A stretch of 8,866 nt of DNA, from NCBI GenBank assembly GCA_937960625.1, contig CALGPD010000118.1:1-8866 (forward strand). Reading direction: 5' to 3'. Every line of letters begins with the position of its first letter. Positions within the stretch are counted from its first letter, which is position 1. Below the pieces are notes generated by a model that was not told the origin of the DNA, did no database searches, and saw only the letters and a program-made list of their open reading frames with translations. This document shows positions 1 through 6,692 of the stretch, piece after piece. The position numbers and the translations under genes were made by a program. Source of the DNA: an uncultured Spirochaetia bacterium. Its GTDB lineage: Bacteria > Spirochaetota > CALGPD01.

Positions 1-1065
1 GTCAAGTTCATTTTTTTCAAAAGCTGCTCTTTTCTCTGCATCACTTTTTAGGATAGATGAACTAAAACTGTCAGATTTGCTCTTACGTTTTTTATAAAAC
101 CGGATTAATAAAAATAGAACAATTAAAAGAAAAATAATAAAAATTATCCACAATATTCTATATAATTTCCGGCTTGAATTATATTCTTCAATCTTTTTCA
201 AATCACTTGTACTTAAAACTAATTTGACCATAACCGTTTTATTGATTTTCTCGTTGTGTATGGTAATAAAATTAGTACGTTTGGGGTTCTGAATTTTAAA
301 AAGAAATGAATAAAAAGTTTCAATATGTCCTGGAAATAGTTCTTTTATAATATTAGTATTGTTTTCAAAAGAAAAAGCTCCGTTTGTTTCTGTGGAAAAT
401 AATTTTAAATTATCCAAATGTTTTTTACTTATATTTGTATATCCATAAGAATAAACCGGTATTCTTTCTTCTTTCGCAACAATGATTGATTTTTCAAGAG
501 TAAATTTAGACTTTTCATCTAAGCCGTCACTAAACACAACGATTGCTTTTCTTCCGCCTTTAATCTTTTCGTTAACAAAAGACTGGCATTTGTTTATTGA
601 ATCATATAAACGCGAATATCTTCCGGAGGGTTTAAAATCATTAATTAATTTTTTAAGTTTGTTTTTATCAGAAGTAAAATCAGAAAGTTTATACGTTTTG
701 TCATTAAAAATAAACAAAGCCATTTTATCACCCGGCCTCATTCCATTAACAACGGCTTTAGCCTGCTCCCTAAGTTTATTGCGCGTTACACGGTTTATGG
801 ATAAGGAAGCATCAATTAATATTAATGACGATATTCCGATTTTATGCCTTTTATATTTTAACGAAAAATCAACCTGTGCTTTATTAAAATAAAGCTTAAA
901 ATCATTTTTGTTAAAAACAGGGAGTTTTTTATTTTTTTCCCACAACCGGGAATAGACCTTTATGTCCGGTAATTTTGAACTGTCAATTTTCACTACCTGA
1001 AAATTAGTATCCGGATAGCAGATAAAAGGAATAAGTATGATTAAAATAACAATAATCTTTTTCAT
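1..1065 (-). CDS. vWA-domain membrane-anchored protein, partial (3' end outside window)
   Basis: The reading frame stays open for 355 codons from the ATG at 1065 to the window edge, so the C-terminus is missing. Residues 1-18 are a hydrophobic signal peptide beginning MKKIIVILIILIPF. A von Willebrand factor A domain spans about residues 77-270. It carries the MIDAS metal-site signature DASLS (D85, S87, S89) at the end of a hydrophobic beta strand, and a late VVFSDG strand with D180. The usual MIDAS threonine, in the G-G-T-x-L-Y-D motif, appears to be replaced by S151 in YSRLYDS. One transmembrane helix at about 304-325 is followed by a basic stretch (KKRKSK), so the vWA domain should face the periplasm or outside and the tail the cytoplasm. 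This resembles BatA/BatB-like and other bacterial vWA proteins that mediate metal-dependent protein contacts. The partner is unknown. It is transcribed divergently from the EIIA-antiporter operon. The domain call is firm; the biological role is not. Confidence 0.85.
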   Translation of the reverse strand, partial: MKKIIVILIILIPFICYPDTNFQVVKIDSSKLPDIKVYSRLWEKNKKLPVFNKNDFKLYFNKAQVDFSLKYKRHKIGISSLILIDASLSINRVTRNKLREQAKAVVNGMRPGDKMALFIFNDKTYKLSDFTSDKNKLKKLINDFKPSGRYSRLYDSINKCQSFVNEKIKGGRKAIVVFSDGLDEKSKFTLEKSIIVAKEERIPVYSYGYTNISKKHLDNLKLFSTETNGAFSFENNTNIIKELFPGHIETFYSFLFKIQNPKRTNFITIHNEKINKTVMVKLVLSTSDLKKIEEYNSSRKLYRILWIIFIIFLLIVLFLLIRFYKKRKSKSDSFSSSILKSDAEKRAAFEKNELD

Positions 1066-1094
1066 TTATTTATAGTTTCTTAATTTAGTTATCA

Positions 1095-1168
1095 AAACGA
1101 TTCATTTAATTATATTAAATTATACCAATTAATTAAATAAATATGCAAACGATTATTCTCTAATCATT
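1095..1168. promoter_or_regulatory. Operator-like repeats between divergent promoters
   Basis: The octamer AAACGATT occurs twice in the same orientation, at 1095-1102 and 1147-1154, with starts 52 nt apart. The right copy is part of a dyad, AACGATTA (1148-1155), 5 nt, TAATCATT (1161-1168), with one mismatch in 8 positions. The dyad touches the putative -35 of the vWA promoter, and the left octamer falls just downstream of its predicted start site. That arrangement would suit a repressor bound at two sites. No regulator gene is visible nearby, so this is a suggestion only. Confidence 0.3.
1119..1148 (-). promoter_or_regulatory. Candidate sigma70-type promoter of the vWA gene
   Basis: Read on the minus strand, a perfect -10 TATAAT (1124-1119) lies 18 nt from a -35-like TTGCAT (1148-1143). 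Transcription would start near 1112, giving a leader of about 47 nt before the ATG at 1065. The region is very AT-rich, so TATAAT alone is weak evidence; the spacing and position support the call. Confidence 0.45.
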
Positions 1169-1200
1169 AGTTTTATTAGTTTTTATAAAAGATAAATTAA

Positions 1201-1206
1201 TATAAT
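1201..1206 (+). promoter_or_regulatory. Candidate -10 element of the EIIA-antiporter operon
   Basis: A TATAAT hexamer sits 41 nt before the ATG at 1248, which would give a leader of about 35 nt. No good -35 hexamer is present 16-18 nt upstream (the sequence there is AT-rich, near 1178-1183). The promoter is therefore either activator-dependent or placed differently. Confidence 0.3.
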
Positions 1207-1237
1207 TTTCTTTGATATAAATTGTTTAATAAAATTT

Positions 1238-1241
1238 GGAG
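1238..1241 (+). promoter_or_regulatory. Ribosome binding site that fixes the EIIA start at 1248
   Basis: GGAG at 1238-1241 lies 6 nt before the ATG at 1248. It overlaps the alternative in-frame TTG at 1236, which therefore cannot use it. This supports the ATG start and shortens the longest possible frame by four residues. Confidence 0.8.
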
Positions 1242-1247
1242 TATAAT

Positions 1248-2075
1248 ATGAAATTATCCAAACTTTTACAATCAGATAAGAATATAATAGTTCCGCTTAA
1301 ATCTGACAACGCATCTGATATACTTAACGAACTTCTATCGGTTTTTAAACTGGATGACAAAAAACATAAAAAATATTTAAAGGCATTACTGAAAAGAGAA
1401 GAAGAAAGTTCCACAGGTATAGGAAACGAAATTGCAATTCCTCATATCCGCTCGGACATCGAAACTGACTTTAAAATTGCAATAGGAATCTCTGAACAGG
1501 GTATTAAATTTAAAGATCCTACTAAGTGTAAAACAAAAGTTTTCTTTCTTACAATAAGCCCGTCTGAAAAAGGAAACCAGCACCTTGCGCTGTTGTCACA
1601 CATCGCGGTTATTTGCAAAGACAACGGAATAATCGAAAAAATTAAAAGCGCAAAGGAGAATAAAGAAGTCTATACGTATTTAAGTGAGAAAGAACAATCC
1701 TTAAAAAAATTAAAAGATGATATGGAAGTTAAGCCGGGTAATATTAAAACCTATCAGCTTCTATTAATTATTTTATATAAAGAAGAATATTTGAGTGATA
1801 TTTTATCAATTTTATTTGAATTCGGGCTGAAAAAGACTAATGTTTTTGAAGGCAAAAAAATTGAATCCTTTATGGCTGCGAACCTCCCGATTTTTCAAGG
1901 ATTCAGAGATATGATGCATGAAGACGAAAAAATCTGTCAATACATTTCAAGTGTTGTTGAAGAAGAAAAAGTTTTCCGCATAGCAAAAATGATAGAGAAC
2001 ATCACCGGAGGATTTAATACTGAAGAAGACGGATATGTGATATCCGTTCCTGTGAACTTTCATTTAGGAATATAA
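1248..2075 (+). CDS. PTS EIIA (fructose/mannitol-type) domain fused to a PII-like ferredoxin-fold domain
   Basis: This 275-aa cytoplasmic protein has two parts. Residues 1-150 match the EIIA type-2 phosphotransferase fold (fructose/mannitol/PtsN family). The signature TGIG..IAIPH (T56-H66) gives H66 as the expected phosphorylated histidine, and FFLTISP/HLALLSHIA is the later conserved core. Residues 167-275 read as a beta-alpha-beta-beta-alpha-beta unit (YQLLLIILY, helix YLSDILSILFEFG, TNVFEG, a second helix with IAKMIENI, and final strand YVISVPVNF), as in PII-type nucleotide-binding regulators. A canonical long T-loop and GlnB signature are absent. No EIIB or EIIC domain follows, so it is unlikely to transport sugar and more likely regulates a partner. 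The antiporter gene starts 2 nt after its stop. Such EIIA-antiporter pairings are a known arrangement, and control of the antiporter is the natural inference. EIIA is confident; the PII-like call rests on pattern and length. Confidence 0.85.
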   Translation: MKLSKLLQSDKNIIVPLKSDNASDILNELLSVFKLDDKKHKKYLKALLKREEESSTGIGNEIAIPHIRSDIETDFKIAIGISEQGIKFKDPTKCKTKVFFLTISPSEKGNQHLALLSHIAVICKDNGIIEKIKSAKENKEVYTYLSEKEQSLKKLKDDMEVKPGNIKTYQLLLIILYKEEYLSDILSILFEFGLKKTNVFEGKKIESFMAANLPIFQGFRDMMHEDEKICQYISSVVEEEKVFRIAKMIENITGGFNTEEDGYVISVPVNFHLGI

Positions 2076-2077
2076 TT

Positions 2078-3295
2078 ATGAACTTGGACATTTTACTTCT
2101 ATTCGGGGTGATTTTATTAGTCGGATTAACAGTGGGTGAAGGAAGTAAAAGAATTAAAGCTCCAACAGTTGTTGGATATATAATGGCCGGGGTTTTAATA
2201 GGGCCGACACTTTTAAATTTACTTCCGCCTGAGAAAGTAACTAAACTGGTACCCTTAACGAGTTTTGCTCTGGCAATTATCGGATTTAATATTGGAGCAG
2301 AACTTGAATGGAAACGGATTAAGTCTCTGGGAAAAAGTATTTTTTTCATCGTTATTTTTGAATCAATACTTGCATTCATTTTCGTTGGTGCAGGTGTTTA
2401 TTTATTTACAGGCCATCTTGAATACGGATTAATATTCGGAAGCCTTGCCGCGGCAACCGCTCCCGCAGCCACTGTAGATGTTATATACGAATATAAAGCA
2501 AAAGGCCCTCTAACCACTACCCTTCTCGCTGTAGTTGGTTTAGACGATGCAATGGCTATTTTTATATATTCGTTCTCATTATCATTTGCAAAAACCTTTA
2601 TTTCACCAACTGTTAAGTTAAATCTGACATCTGTAGTATTACATCCGCTAAAAGAAATTTTCGGTTCTTTATTATTGGGCATAATCTTAGGTTTTATATT
2701 CGTTATTATTGCCAAAAAAATAAAAAACAAAATGAAAACCCTTATATTAACTCTTGCGTTTCTTTTAATAGGCGCTGGAATTTCTATGCATTTGCATTTC
2801 TCTTTAATTTTAACTTCTATGGCAATGGGAGTATGCGTTGTAAATATTTCATCTGCAACTTCCCATAAAGTACTGGATGTTATTGGAGAATTTGTTCCAC
2901 CTATTTATATTATATTCTTTGCATTGGTTGGCGCAAGGTTAAATCTAAGAAATATTAAAGATATAGGGCTAATGAGTTTTATTATTTGCGGTTTATACGT
3001 TGTTTTAAGAGCAACGGGAAAATACATTGGAGTATATCTGGGCGCTTTAATATCCAAAGCCAAAGAAACGGTACGCAAATATCTTGGTTTTGCTCTTTTT
3101 TCTCAAGCCGGTGTTGCAATCGGGCTTGCAATATTCTCATCCAATCAACTCTCGGCTATATCTGAAAAAGGAAAAACACTTGCAGGTTTGATAATATTAA
3201 TAGTAACGCTTACAACGTTTATAGTTCAGTTAATAGGCCCACCGTTTGTTAAATTTGCAATTTTTAAAGCAAAAGAGAACGGTTCACAAAAATGA
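2078..3295 (+). CDS. CPA2-family cation/proton antiporter (Na+/H+ or K+/H+ exchanger)
   Basis: This 405-aa polytopic inner-membrane protein has about 12-13 hydrophobic segments from residue 4 to about 390 and almost no soluble tail. It therefore lacks the TrkA-N/TrkA-C domains found in KefB/KefC-type members. The core ion site is visible: TAPAAT (T127-T132) in the unwound helix, then GLDDA with adjacent D156 and D157. In CPA antiporters such as NapA, paired aspartates mark electrogenic exchange (two protons per cation). A later RATGK segment (R311, K315) is a typical conserved basic patch. The predicted role is to exchange Na+ (or K+) for H+, for pH or sodium homeostasis. It begins with ATG at 2078, 2 nt after the EIIA stop, and its AGGA ribosome site lies inside the end of that gene, which suggests translational coupling. 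Regulation by the upstream EIIA-PII protein would replace the missing C-terminal regulatory domain. The substrate ion cannot be read from sequence. Confidence 0.92.
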   Translation: MNLDILLLFGVILLVGLTVGEGSKRIKAPTVVGYIMAGVLIGPTLLNLLPPEKVTKLVPLTSFALAIIGFNIGAELEWKRIKSLGKSIFFIVIFESILAFIFVGAGVYLFTGHLEYGLIFGSLAAATAPAATVDVIYEYKAKGPLTTTLLAVVGLDDAMAIFIYSFSLSFAKTFISPTVKLNLTSVVLHPLKEIFGSLLLGIILGFIFVIIAKKIKNKMKTLILTLAFLLIGAGISMHLHFSLILTSMAMGVCVVNISSATSHKVLDVIGEFVPPIYIIFFALVGARLNLRNIKDIGLMSFIICGLYVVLRATGKYIGVYLGALISKAKETVRKYLGFALFSQAGVAIGLAIFSSNQLSAISEKGKTLAGLIILIVTLTTFIVQLIGPPFVKFAIFKAKENGSQK

Positions 3296-3328
3296 TGAAA
3301 CAAAATAGTTATTTTTTATCAATCATTT
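3290..3328. terminator. Probable bidirectional terminator between convergent genes
   Basis: An imperfect stem pairs AAATGATGAAACAAAAT (from 3290) with ATTTTTTATCAATCATTT (to 3328) around an AGTT loop. It has one bulge and two mismatches. A T-run follows on the plus strand (TATTTTT, just after 3330), and five A's precede it (U-run for the minus-strand transcript). The stem overlaps the stop codons of both convergent genes, at 3295 and 3309. It is AT-rich and weak, so read-through is possible. Confidence 0.45.
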
Positions 3329-5102
3329 CTATTTTTCGCGCGGTTTTATGTGAAATAAATTTCTGGATAACCCAATGCCCGGTTTTATCTTTTTTATCCT
3401 GTTTCCAGCGTAAAAAAACGGCTTTTTTATCATCTATCGCGGTTTTAAAGTAGAACGTAACAGTCTTAACTTTATTTGATTTACCAACATAATCAATTAT
3501 TACGTTAAAATACTTTTTACTGAACTCAGCGCCCTGTTTTAATTGCGCACCGGAACTAATATATTTTTTATCATTTACAGAATAGAAAAACCCTGAATCC
3601 GATGTATTTTGAATCGTGATAGTACTTAAATCCGGTATTTCGATACTGTATTCGGGGCGGTTTATTTTTCTAAATCTTTTTTTGTATGGAAAATTGGTTA
3701 AAGGGTAAATATTATAATCATTTCTATTTGAATATAACCTTACACCGTATATTAAATCCCACTGCGCGTCTTTCATTTTCGTATCAAACAAGTATACATT
3801 TGCATTCTGCGGTATTTTATCTTCAATTTTCAATAAAGACTTAATCATCTGATTTTGAGGACTGCTGGCATAATATTTAATATCCAGATTAATTACAAGG
3901 TAAGCAACGGCAACGGGTAAAAGAATTTTAAATATTAAAGCATAAACCCTAAAGAGCCATTTTCTTCTAAATTTTTTAATTAGGTTCATTGTATATGCAG
4001 TGCTGAAAATTGCATACGCAAATAAAGACATATAAACAAAACTCATATCCGGTTCAAAAGGTAAAACAATTATCAAACTCATAATAAATATTAAAAACCC
4101 GAAACGGAATTCTTTTGTACGGAGTTTTTTATTAAAAAACGCGGGCAAGTATAGAGCAACACTAAAAATAAATGCAATGATGAGTATTAAATAAAAATTA
4201 TCAGCAAATTTTATCGGAGGAATATTAAATGCAAAACCAGGCAAATAAACGCTTAGAGAATAAAATATATGCGAGAATAATTCCGAACCGCGTGCAAAAA
4301 AATTATGGCCGTGAATAACGCCGTAAGAATCATAAATATAGTATGAAATTATTCCTAAAATAATCAAACCCGAGATAATGTAATACGTTGAATTCCCTGC
4401 AATAAACCTGGAAATATCTTCTTTATTGTTACGGCGGTAAATTAAATCATATCCTATAAAAAAAATGGGAAATATCAACGCAATCTCTCTGGAAAGTATT
4501 GCTAGGATTAAAAAAAGCAGGCTGAAAACCATGGAAATTTTTTTATCATATTTTCTATATTCAACGAATAATAAAAGAGATAAAACACCGAATATCATTG
4601 CCAGTTGATAACTCTGACCTGATAAACTCGATACTATAATGGTGTTATACGAATGAAGGCTAAAAATTGTTATGCCAAACAATGCTGCTTTATATCTGTT
4701 GAATATTAACCTGAGTAAAAAAAACAATAATACTGATAAAATACCGTTTAATATACAGGAAATAATCCTATAAAAATAATAATTTAAACCGAAAAAACTA
4801 TGTTCGATTATTAAAAAAAAATTGGAAACAGGGCGGAAGTTTTTTATTTTGTATGAATTAATTACGTACCAGGGCGCAAGATAATCATGGTTTTTAATAT
4901 TTTCCCGGGTTAAAAACTCATAGGAATTAGTCTTTTTTATGCTTTTTACACCGAGTTTTTTAGTAACAACACTCAACAATTGATAATCCTGCCCAAAAAA
5001 CTTAATGCCTTTTATGAAAAAAAATGCCGAAAGATTAACAATGAAAATAAAAACTATTGCAACAATAATAACGCGTTTCTCTGACACACTAAACCTCTGC
5101 AT
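3309..5102 (-). CDS. Polytopic membrane protein, GT-C glycosyltransferase-like
   Basis: Read from the ATG at 5102 this is 597 aa. An in-frame TTG at 5132 would add 10 residues, but neither start has a clear Shine-Dalgarno site. About 10-11 transmembrane helices fill residues 10-405, followed by a roughly 190-residue soluble C-terminal domain, probably periplasmic. The N-terminal part has the layout of GT-C (PMT/TMTC-like) glycosyltransferases. After TM1 there is a first external loop with an acidic residue (GQDYQLL, D39). A conserved-looking FRPVSNF (F89-R90-P91) follows, then an EHSFFGLNYYFYRI helix start and an LHSYNT...SGQSYQLAM segment, similar to the 'RPL...fGlnp...H.vN...LHP...W.sgR' pattern. 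Members transfer sugars from polyprenyl-phosphate carriers to proteins or lipids outside the membrane. The C-terminal domain is not recognised. The 115-aa protein lies 46 nt upstream and may be co-transcribed. The family assignment is moderate; donor and acceptor are unknown. Confidence 0.7.
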   Translation of the reverse strand: MQRFSVSEKRVIIVAIVFIFIVNLSAFFFIKGIKFFGQDYQLLSVVTKKLGVKSIKKTNSYEFLTRENIKNHDYLAPWYVINSYKIKNFRPVSNFFLIIEHSFFGLNYYFYRIISCILNGILSVLLFFLLRLIFNRYKAALFGITIFSLHSYNTIIVSSLSGQSYQLAMIFGVLSLLLFVEYRKYDKKISMVFSLLFLILAILSREIALIFPIFFIGYDLIYRRNNKEDISRFIAGNSTYYIISGLIILGIISYYIYDSYGVIHGHNFFARGSELFSHIFYSLSVYLPGFAFNIPPIKFADNFYLILIIAFIFSVALYLPAFFNKKLRTKEFRFGFLIFIMSLIIVLPFEPDMSFVYMSLFAYAIFSTAYTMNLIKKFRRKWLFRVYALIFKILLPVAVAYLVINLDIKYYASSPQNQMIKSLLKIEDKIPQNANVYLFDTKMKDAQWDLIYGVRLYSNRNDYNIYPLTNFPYKKRFRKINRPEYSIEIPDLSTITIQNTSDSGFFYSVNDKKYISSGAQLKQGAEFSKKYFNVIIDYVGKSNKVKTVTFYFKTAIDDKKAVFLRWKQDKKDKTGHWVIQKFISHKTARKIEMIDKK

Positions 5103-5148
5103 ATTTATAACAAGGTTTCTATTTTTTTTCAAGACAATATTTTAATAT

Positions 5149-5496
5149 TTATTCAACTTTGTTTTGTTCGGATTTTCTATTTTTTTTCAAGCCGTCAATT
5201 ACTTTAATACATAAGTCAGTCATTTCCAATTGCGAATTAAATATATTTTTAATCCATGTTTCAAGAATTTCCTGATAATGCTCAATTTGCTCGGAGTTCT
5301 CTTCAGTAATAAGGTAATCAAAATATTCGTCAGTTAGATTTAAGGCAAGTTTTTCTGCCACAATGTTCATATGCTTGGATAAATTATTTAAAATATCCTG
5401 CATTTCATCCCATTTAAGCATTCCATCCTGAAAACTTTTCGTTATTCTATCCATCAAGTTTGATGGTAAAGTTATGCGCCACTTATTTCCTTCCAA
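5149..5496 (-). CDS. Small acidic helical protein of unknown function (115 aa, TTG start)
   Basis: I do not recognise this protein. The TTG at 5496 is preceded by GAGG at 5507-5504 with a 7-nt spacer, and no in-frame ATG occurs before residue 15, so TTG is the likely start. The protein has no signal peptide or membrane segment. After a short strand-like start (KWRITLPSNLMDRI) it is almost entirely predicted helix. It contains amphipathic stretches at about 16-55 and 62-106 and ends in a basic KKNRKSEQNKVE tail. This composition suits a small cytoplasmic helical-bundle or adaptor protein. It lies on the same strand as the GT-C-like gene, 46 nt ahead of its ATG, so co-transcription is likely; a candidate promoter lies upstream at 5553-5581. 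No function can be assigned. Confidence 0.7.
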   Translation of the reverse strand: MEGNKWRITLPSNLMDRITKSFQDGMLKWDEMQDILNNLSKHMNIVAEKLALNLTDEYFDYLITEENSEQIEHYQEILETWIKNIFNSQLEMTDLCIKVIDGLKKNRKSEQNKVE

Positions 5497-5503
5497 TTTT
5501 ATA

Positions 5504-5507
5504 CCTC
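5504..5507 (-). promoter_or_regulatory. Ribosome binding site supporting a TTG start at 5496
   Basis: On the minus strand, GAGG lies 7 nt before TTG at 5496. This is the only good Shine-Dalgarno/start pair near the 5' end of the 115-aa frame. Confidence 0.6.
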
Positions 5508-5552
5508 AATTTACAACAATTTTAAAATCTTTATTAAATTTTACTATATTAA

Positions 5553-5581
5553 ATAATACTTCATAAACAAATAATTTGCAA
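5553..5581 (-). promoter_or_regulatory. Candidate promoter of the 115-aa / GT-C-like gene pair
   Basis: On the minus strand a -35-like TTGCAA (5581-5576) and a -10-like TATTAT (5558-5553) are separated by 17 nt. This lies in the 119-nt gap after the LUD gene. It would start transcription near 5546 and separate this pair from the upstream three-gene cluster. The AT-rich background makes chance matches common. Confidence 0.4.
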
Positions 5582-5615
5582 TATTTTTTTAATATTATTG
5601 TAACACAACCCGCTG

Positions 5616-6257
5616 TTAGAAACCAAGAAATTCATTAATAAATACAACGTGTATACGGTCTTTTACCCGGGAAAAATCAACTTTCAACGTAAAACTACAT
5701 ACCCTGTCATCTGACCTGCAATCAGTATGCAGTCCGGTTTTTGCGCACGGTGTATTTAAATCAAGGCGGATAGAATTCACAGGGCAGCTGAAAAATTTCA
5801 TACGTTTATTCGCGTATTCTTCATCAGGGCAAATTTTATTGACACCGGTAACGACAACGACTTTATCCGGGCCGTAATTTATCGGCGCGACGCGGTTACC
5901 CACCCCGTCTATAAAGAACAATTCACCTTTCATTGAAACTGCATTTGCACCGGTTATAAAATAGTCTGCGGTTAATGACTGTTTCTGGATTTCACGTTTT
6001 TCCTGCTTTGATATCCCCTCTGCCATTCTATCAAAAAGTTTAACATCGTAAGAACGAATTTCATGATGAAAGTTCATCTCTTCAAGAGTTGTTGAACCTC
6101 CATAACCGACACTCTTGCCAGGGGGAATTAATGATAGAATAAAACGGTTTGCATCTTGAATGTTTTCACATAAAGTTGATTCAATGTTTTTTTCTTTAAA
6201 AACTTTATGCAATTGCTTAAAAATTTTTCTGTAATATTCTTTAACATGCTCATTCAT
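5616..6257 (-). CDS. LUD-domain protein (LutC/YkgG-like, DUF162), stand-alone
   Basis: This 213-aa cytoplasmic protein matches the LUD family. Visible features are an N-terminal helix, PPGKSVGYGGSTTLEEM (45-61; the G-x-G-G-S-T-T-L motif), DYFITGANAVSMKGELFFIDGVGNRVAP (the 'GxNAit..G.l...d..GNRva' core) and PDKVVVVTGVNKI. The LutABC system oxidises lactate with iron-sulphur subunits LutA and LutB, but neither is encoded nearby. This protein therefore belongs to the stand-alone group, whose reaction is not established. Cysteines are concentrated in the second half (C143, C158, C171, C180, C187), including the C-x8-C-x6-C run from 171. They could bind metal or an Fe-S cluster; that is inference. 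The gene is last of a three-gene minus-strand cluster, 17 nt after the coiled-coil gene. An AGGAAAG site overlaps that gene's stop, with a rather long spacer to the ATG at 6257. Confidence 0.87.
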   Translation of the reverse strand: MNEHVKEYYRKIFKQLHKVFKEKNIESTLCENIQDANRFILSLIPPGKSVGYGGSTTLEEMNFHHEIRSYDVKLFDRMAEGISKQEKREIQKQSLTADYFITGANAVSMKGELFFIDGVGNRVAPINYGPDKVVVVTGVNKICPDEEYANKRMKFFSCPVNSIRLDLNTPCAKTGLHTDCRSDDRVCSFTLKVDFSRVKDRIHVVFINEFLGF

Positions 6258-6274
6258 ACTAACTAAAATCTTTC

Positions 6275-6676
6275 CTATTTAAGTTTTTTCTTCAATTCAT
6301 CTAACACGTGTTCAAAAATATTATCAGCATTTTTTATAATTTCATCAGAAATTGACAGATATTCTTCGGTATTTTTAAAAAGACTTAAACATTGGCGTAG
6401 ATTAAAATTTTTATGAGTACCGGTTTTTAAATATATTCCTTTTTCTTTTGAATACCCGAGCAATTCTTTATCGCCTTGCACAATCAAATCAATTTTATCA
6501 AAATCGAAAAACTTAGCTTTGCTTAAAAGAAATTTCTCGATTTTTTTAAGCTTTTTGCGCCGCTGCTTTATTTGCTTTTCTTTTTCATGAATTTCTTTCT
6601 TTTTAATTTTTTCAGCTTCTTCAATGAGGTCATCAAATCTGTCTTCGTATTTATCCAGTATTTTTTTGAATTTCAT
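6275..6676 (-). CDS. Charged coiled-coil protein of unknown function (133 aa)
   Basis: I do not recognise this protein. ATG at 6676 is preceded by GGAG at 6685-6682 with a 5-nt spacer, so the start is well supported. Residues 8-50 form a highly charged, lysine/glutamate-rich helix (DDLIEEAEKIKKKEIHEKEK and onward) expected to be a coiled coil. The middle has short strand-like pieces (KIDLIVQGDKELLGYSKEKG, IYLKTG), and the C-terminus is another amphipathic helix ending KKKLK. There is no signal peptide, transmembrane segment or cysteine cluster in that half. It is 16 nt downstream of the phospholipase C-like gene and 17 nt upstream of the LUD gene, so one transcript is likely. It might be a scaffold or partner for either neighbour; nothing in the sequence shows which. 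Confidence 0.75.
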   Translation of the reverse strand: MKFKKILDKYEDRFDDLIEEAEKIKKKEIHEKEKQIKQRRKKLKKIEKFLLSKAKFFDFDKIDLIVQGDKELLGYSKEKGIYLKTGTHKNFNLRQCLSLFKNTEEYLSISDEIIKNADNIFEHVLDELKKKLK

Positions 6677-6692
6677 ACATACTCCTGATTAA

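Noticed and set aside
482..892. A 136-codon open frame on the plus strand
   Set aside because: It is antisense to the vWA domain, has no ribosome site, and the minus-strand frame carries a clear MIDAS motif and signal peptide.
1236..1247. TTG start at 1236 for the EIIA gene
   Set aside because: The GGAG site overlaps this codon and is correctly spaced for the ATG at 1248 instead.
2014..2730. Minus-strand open frames opposite the antiporter
   Set aside because: They are shadows of a protein with strong family motifs and lack start signals.
5103..5132. TTG at 5132 as the start of the GT-C-like gene
   Set aside because: There is no ribosome site ahead of it, and the ATG at 5102 leaves the first membrane helix intact; the choice remains uncertain.
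5581..5605. AATATT inverted repeat with A/T run after the LUD gene as a terminator
   Set aside because: The stem is only six A-T pairs and is as expected by chance in such AT-rich DNA.
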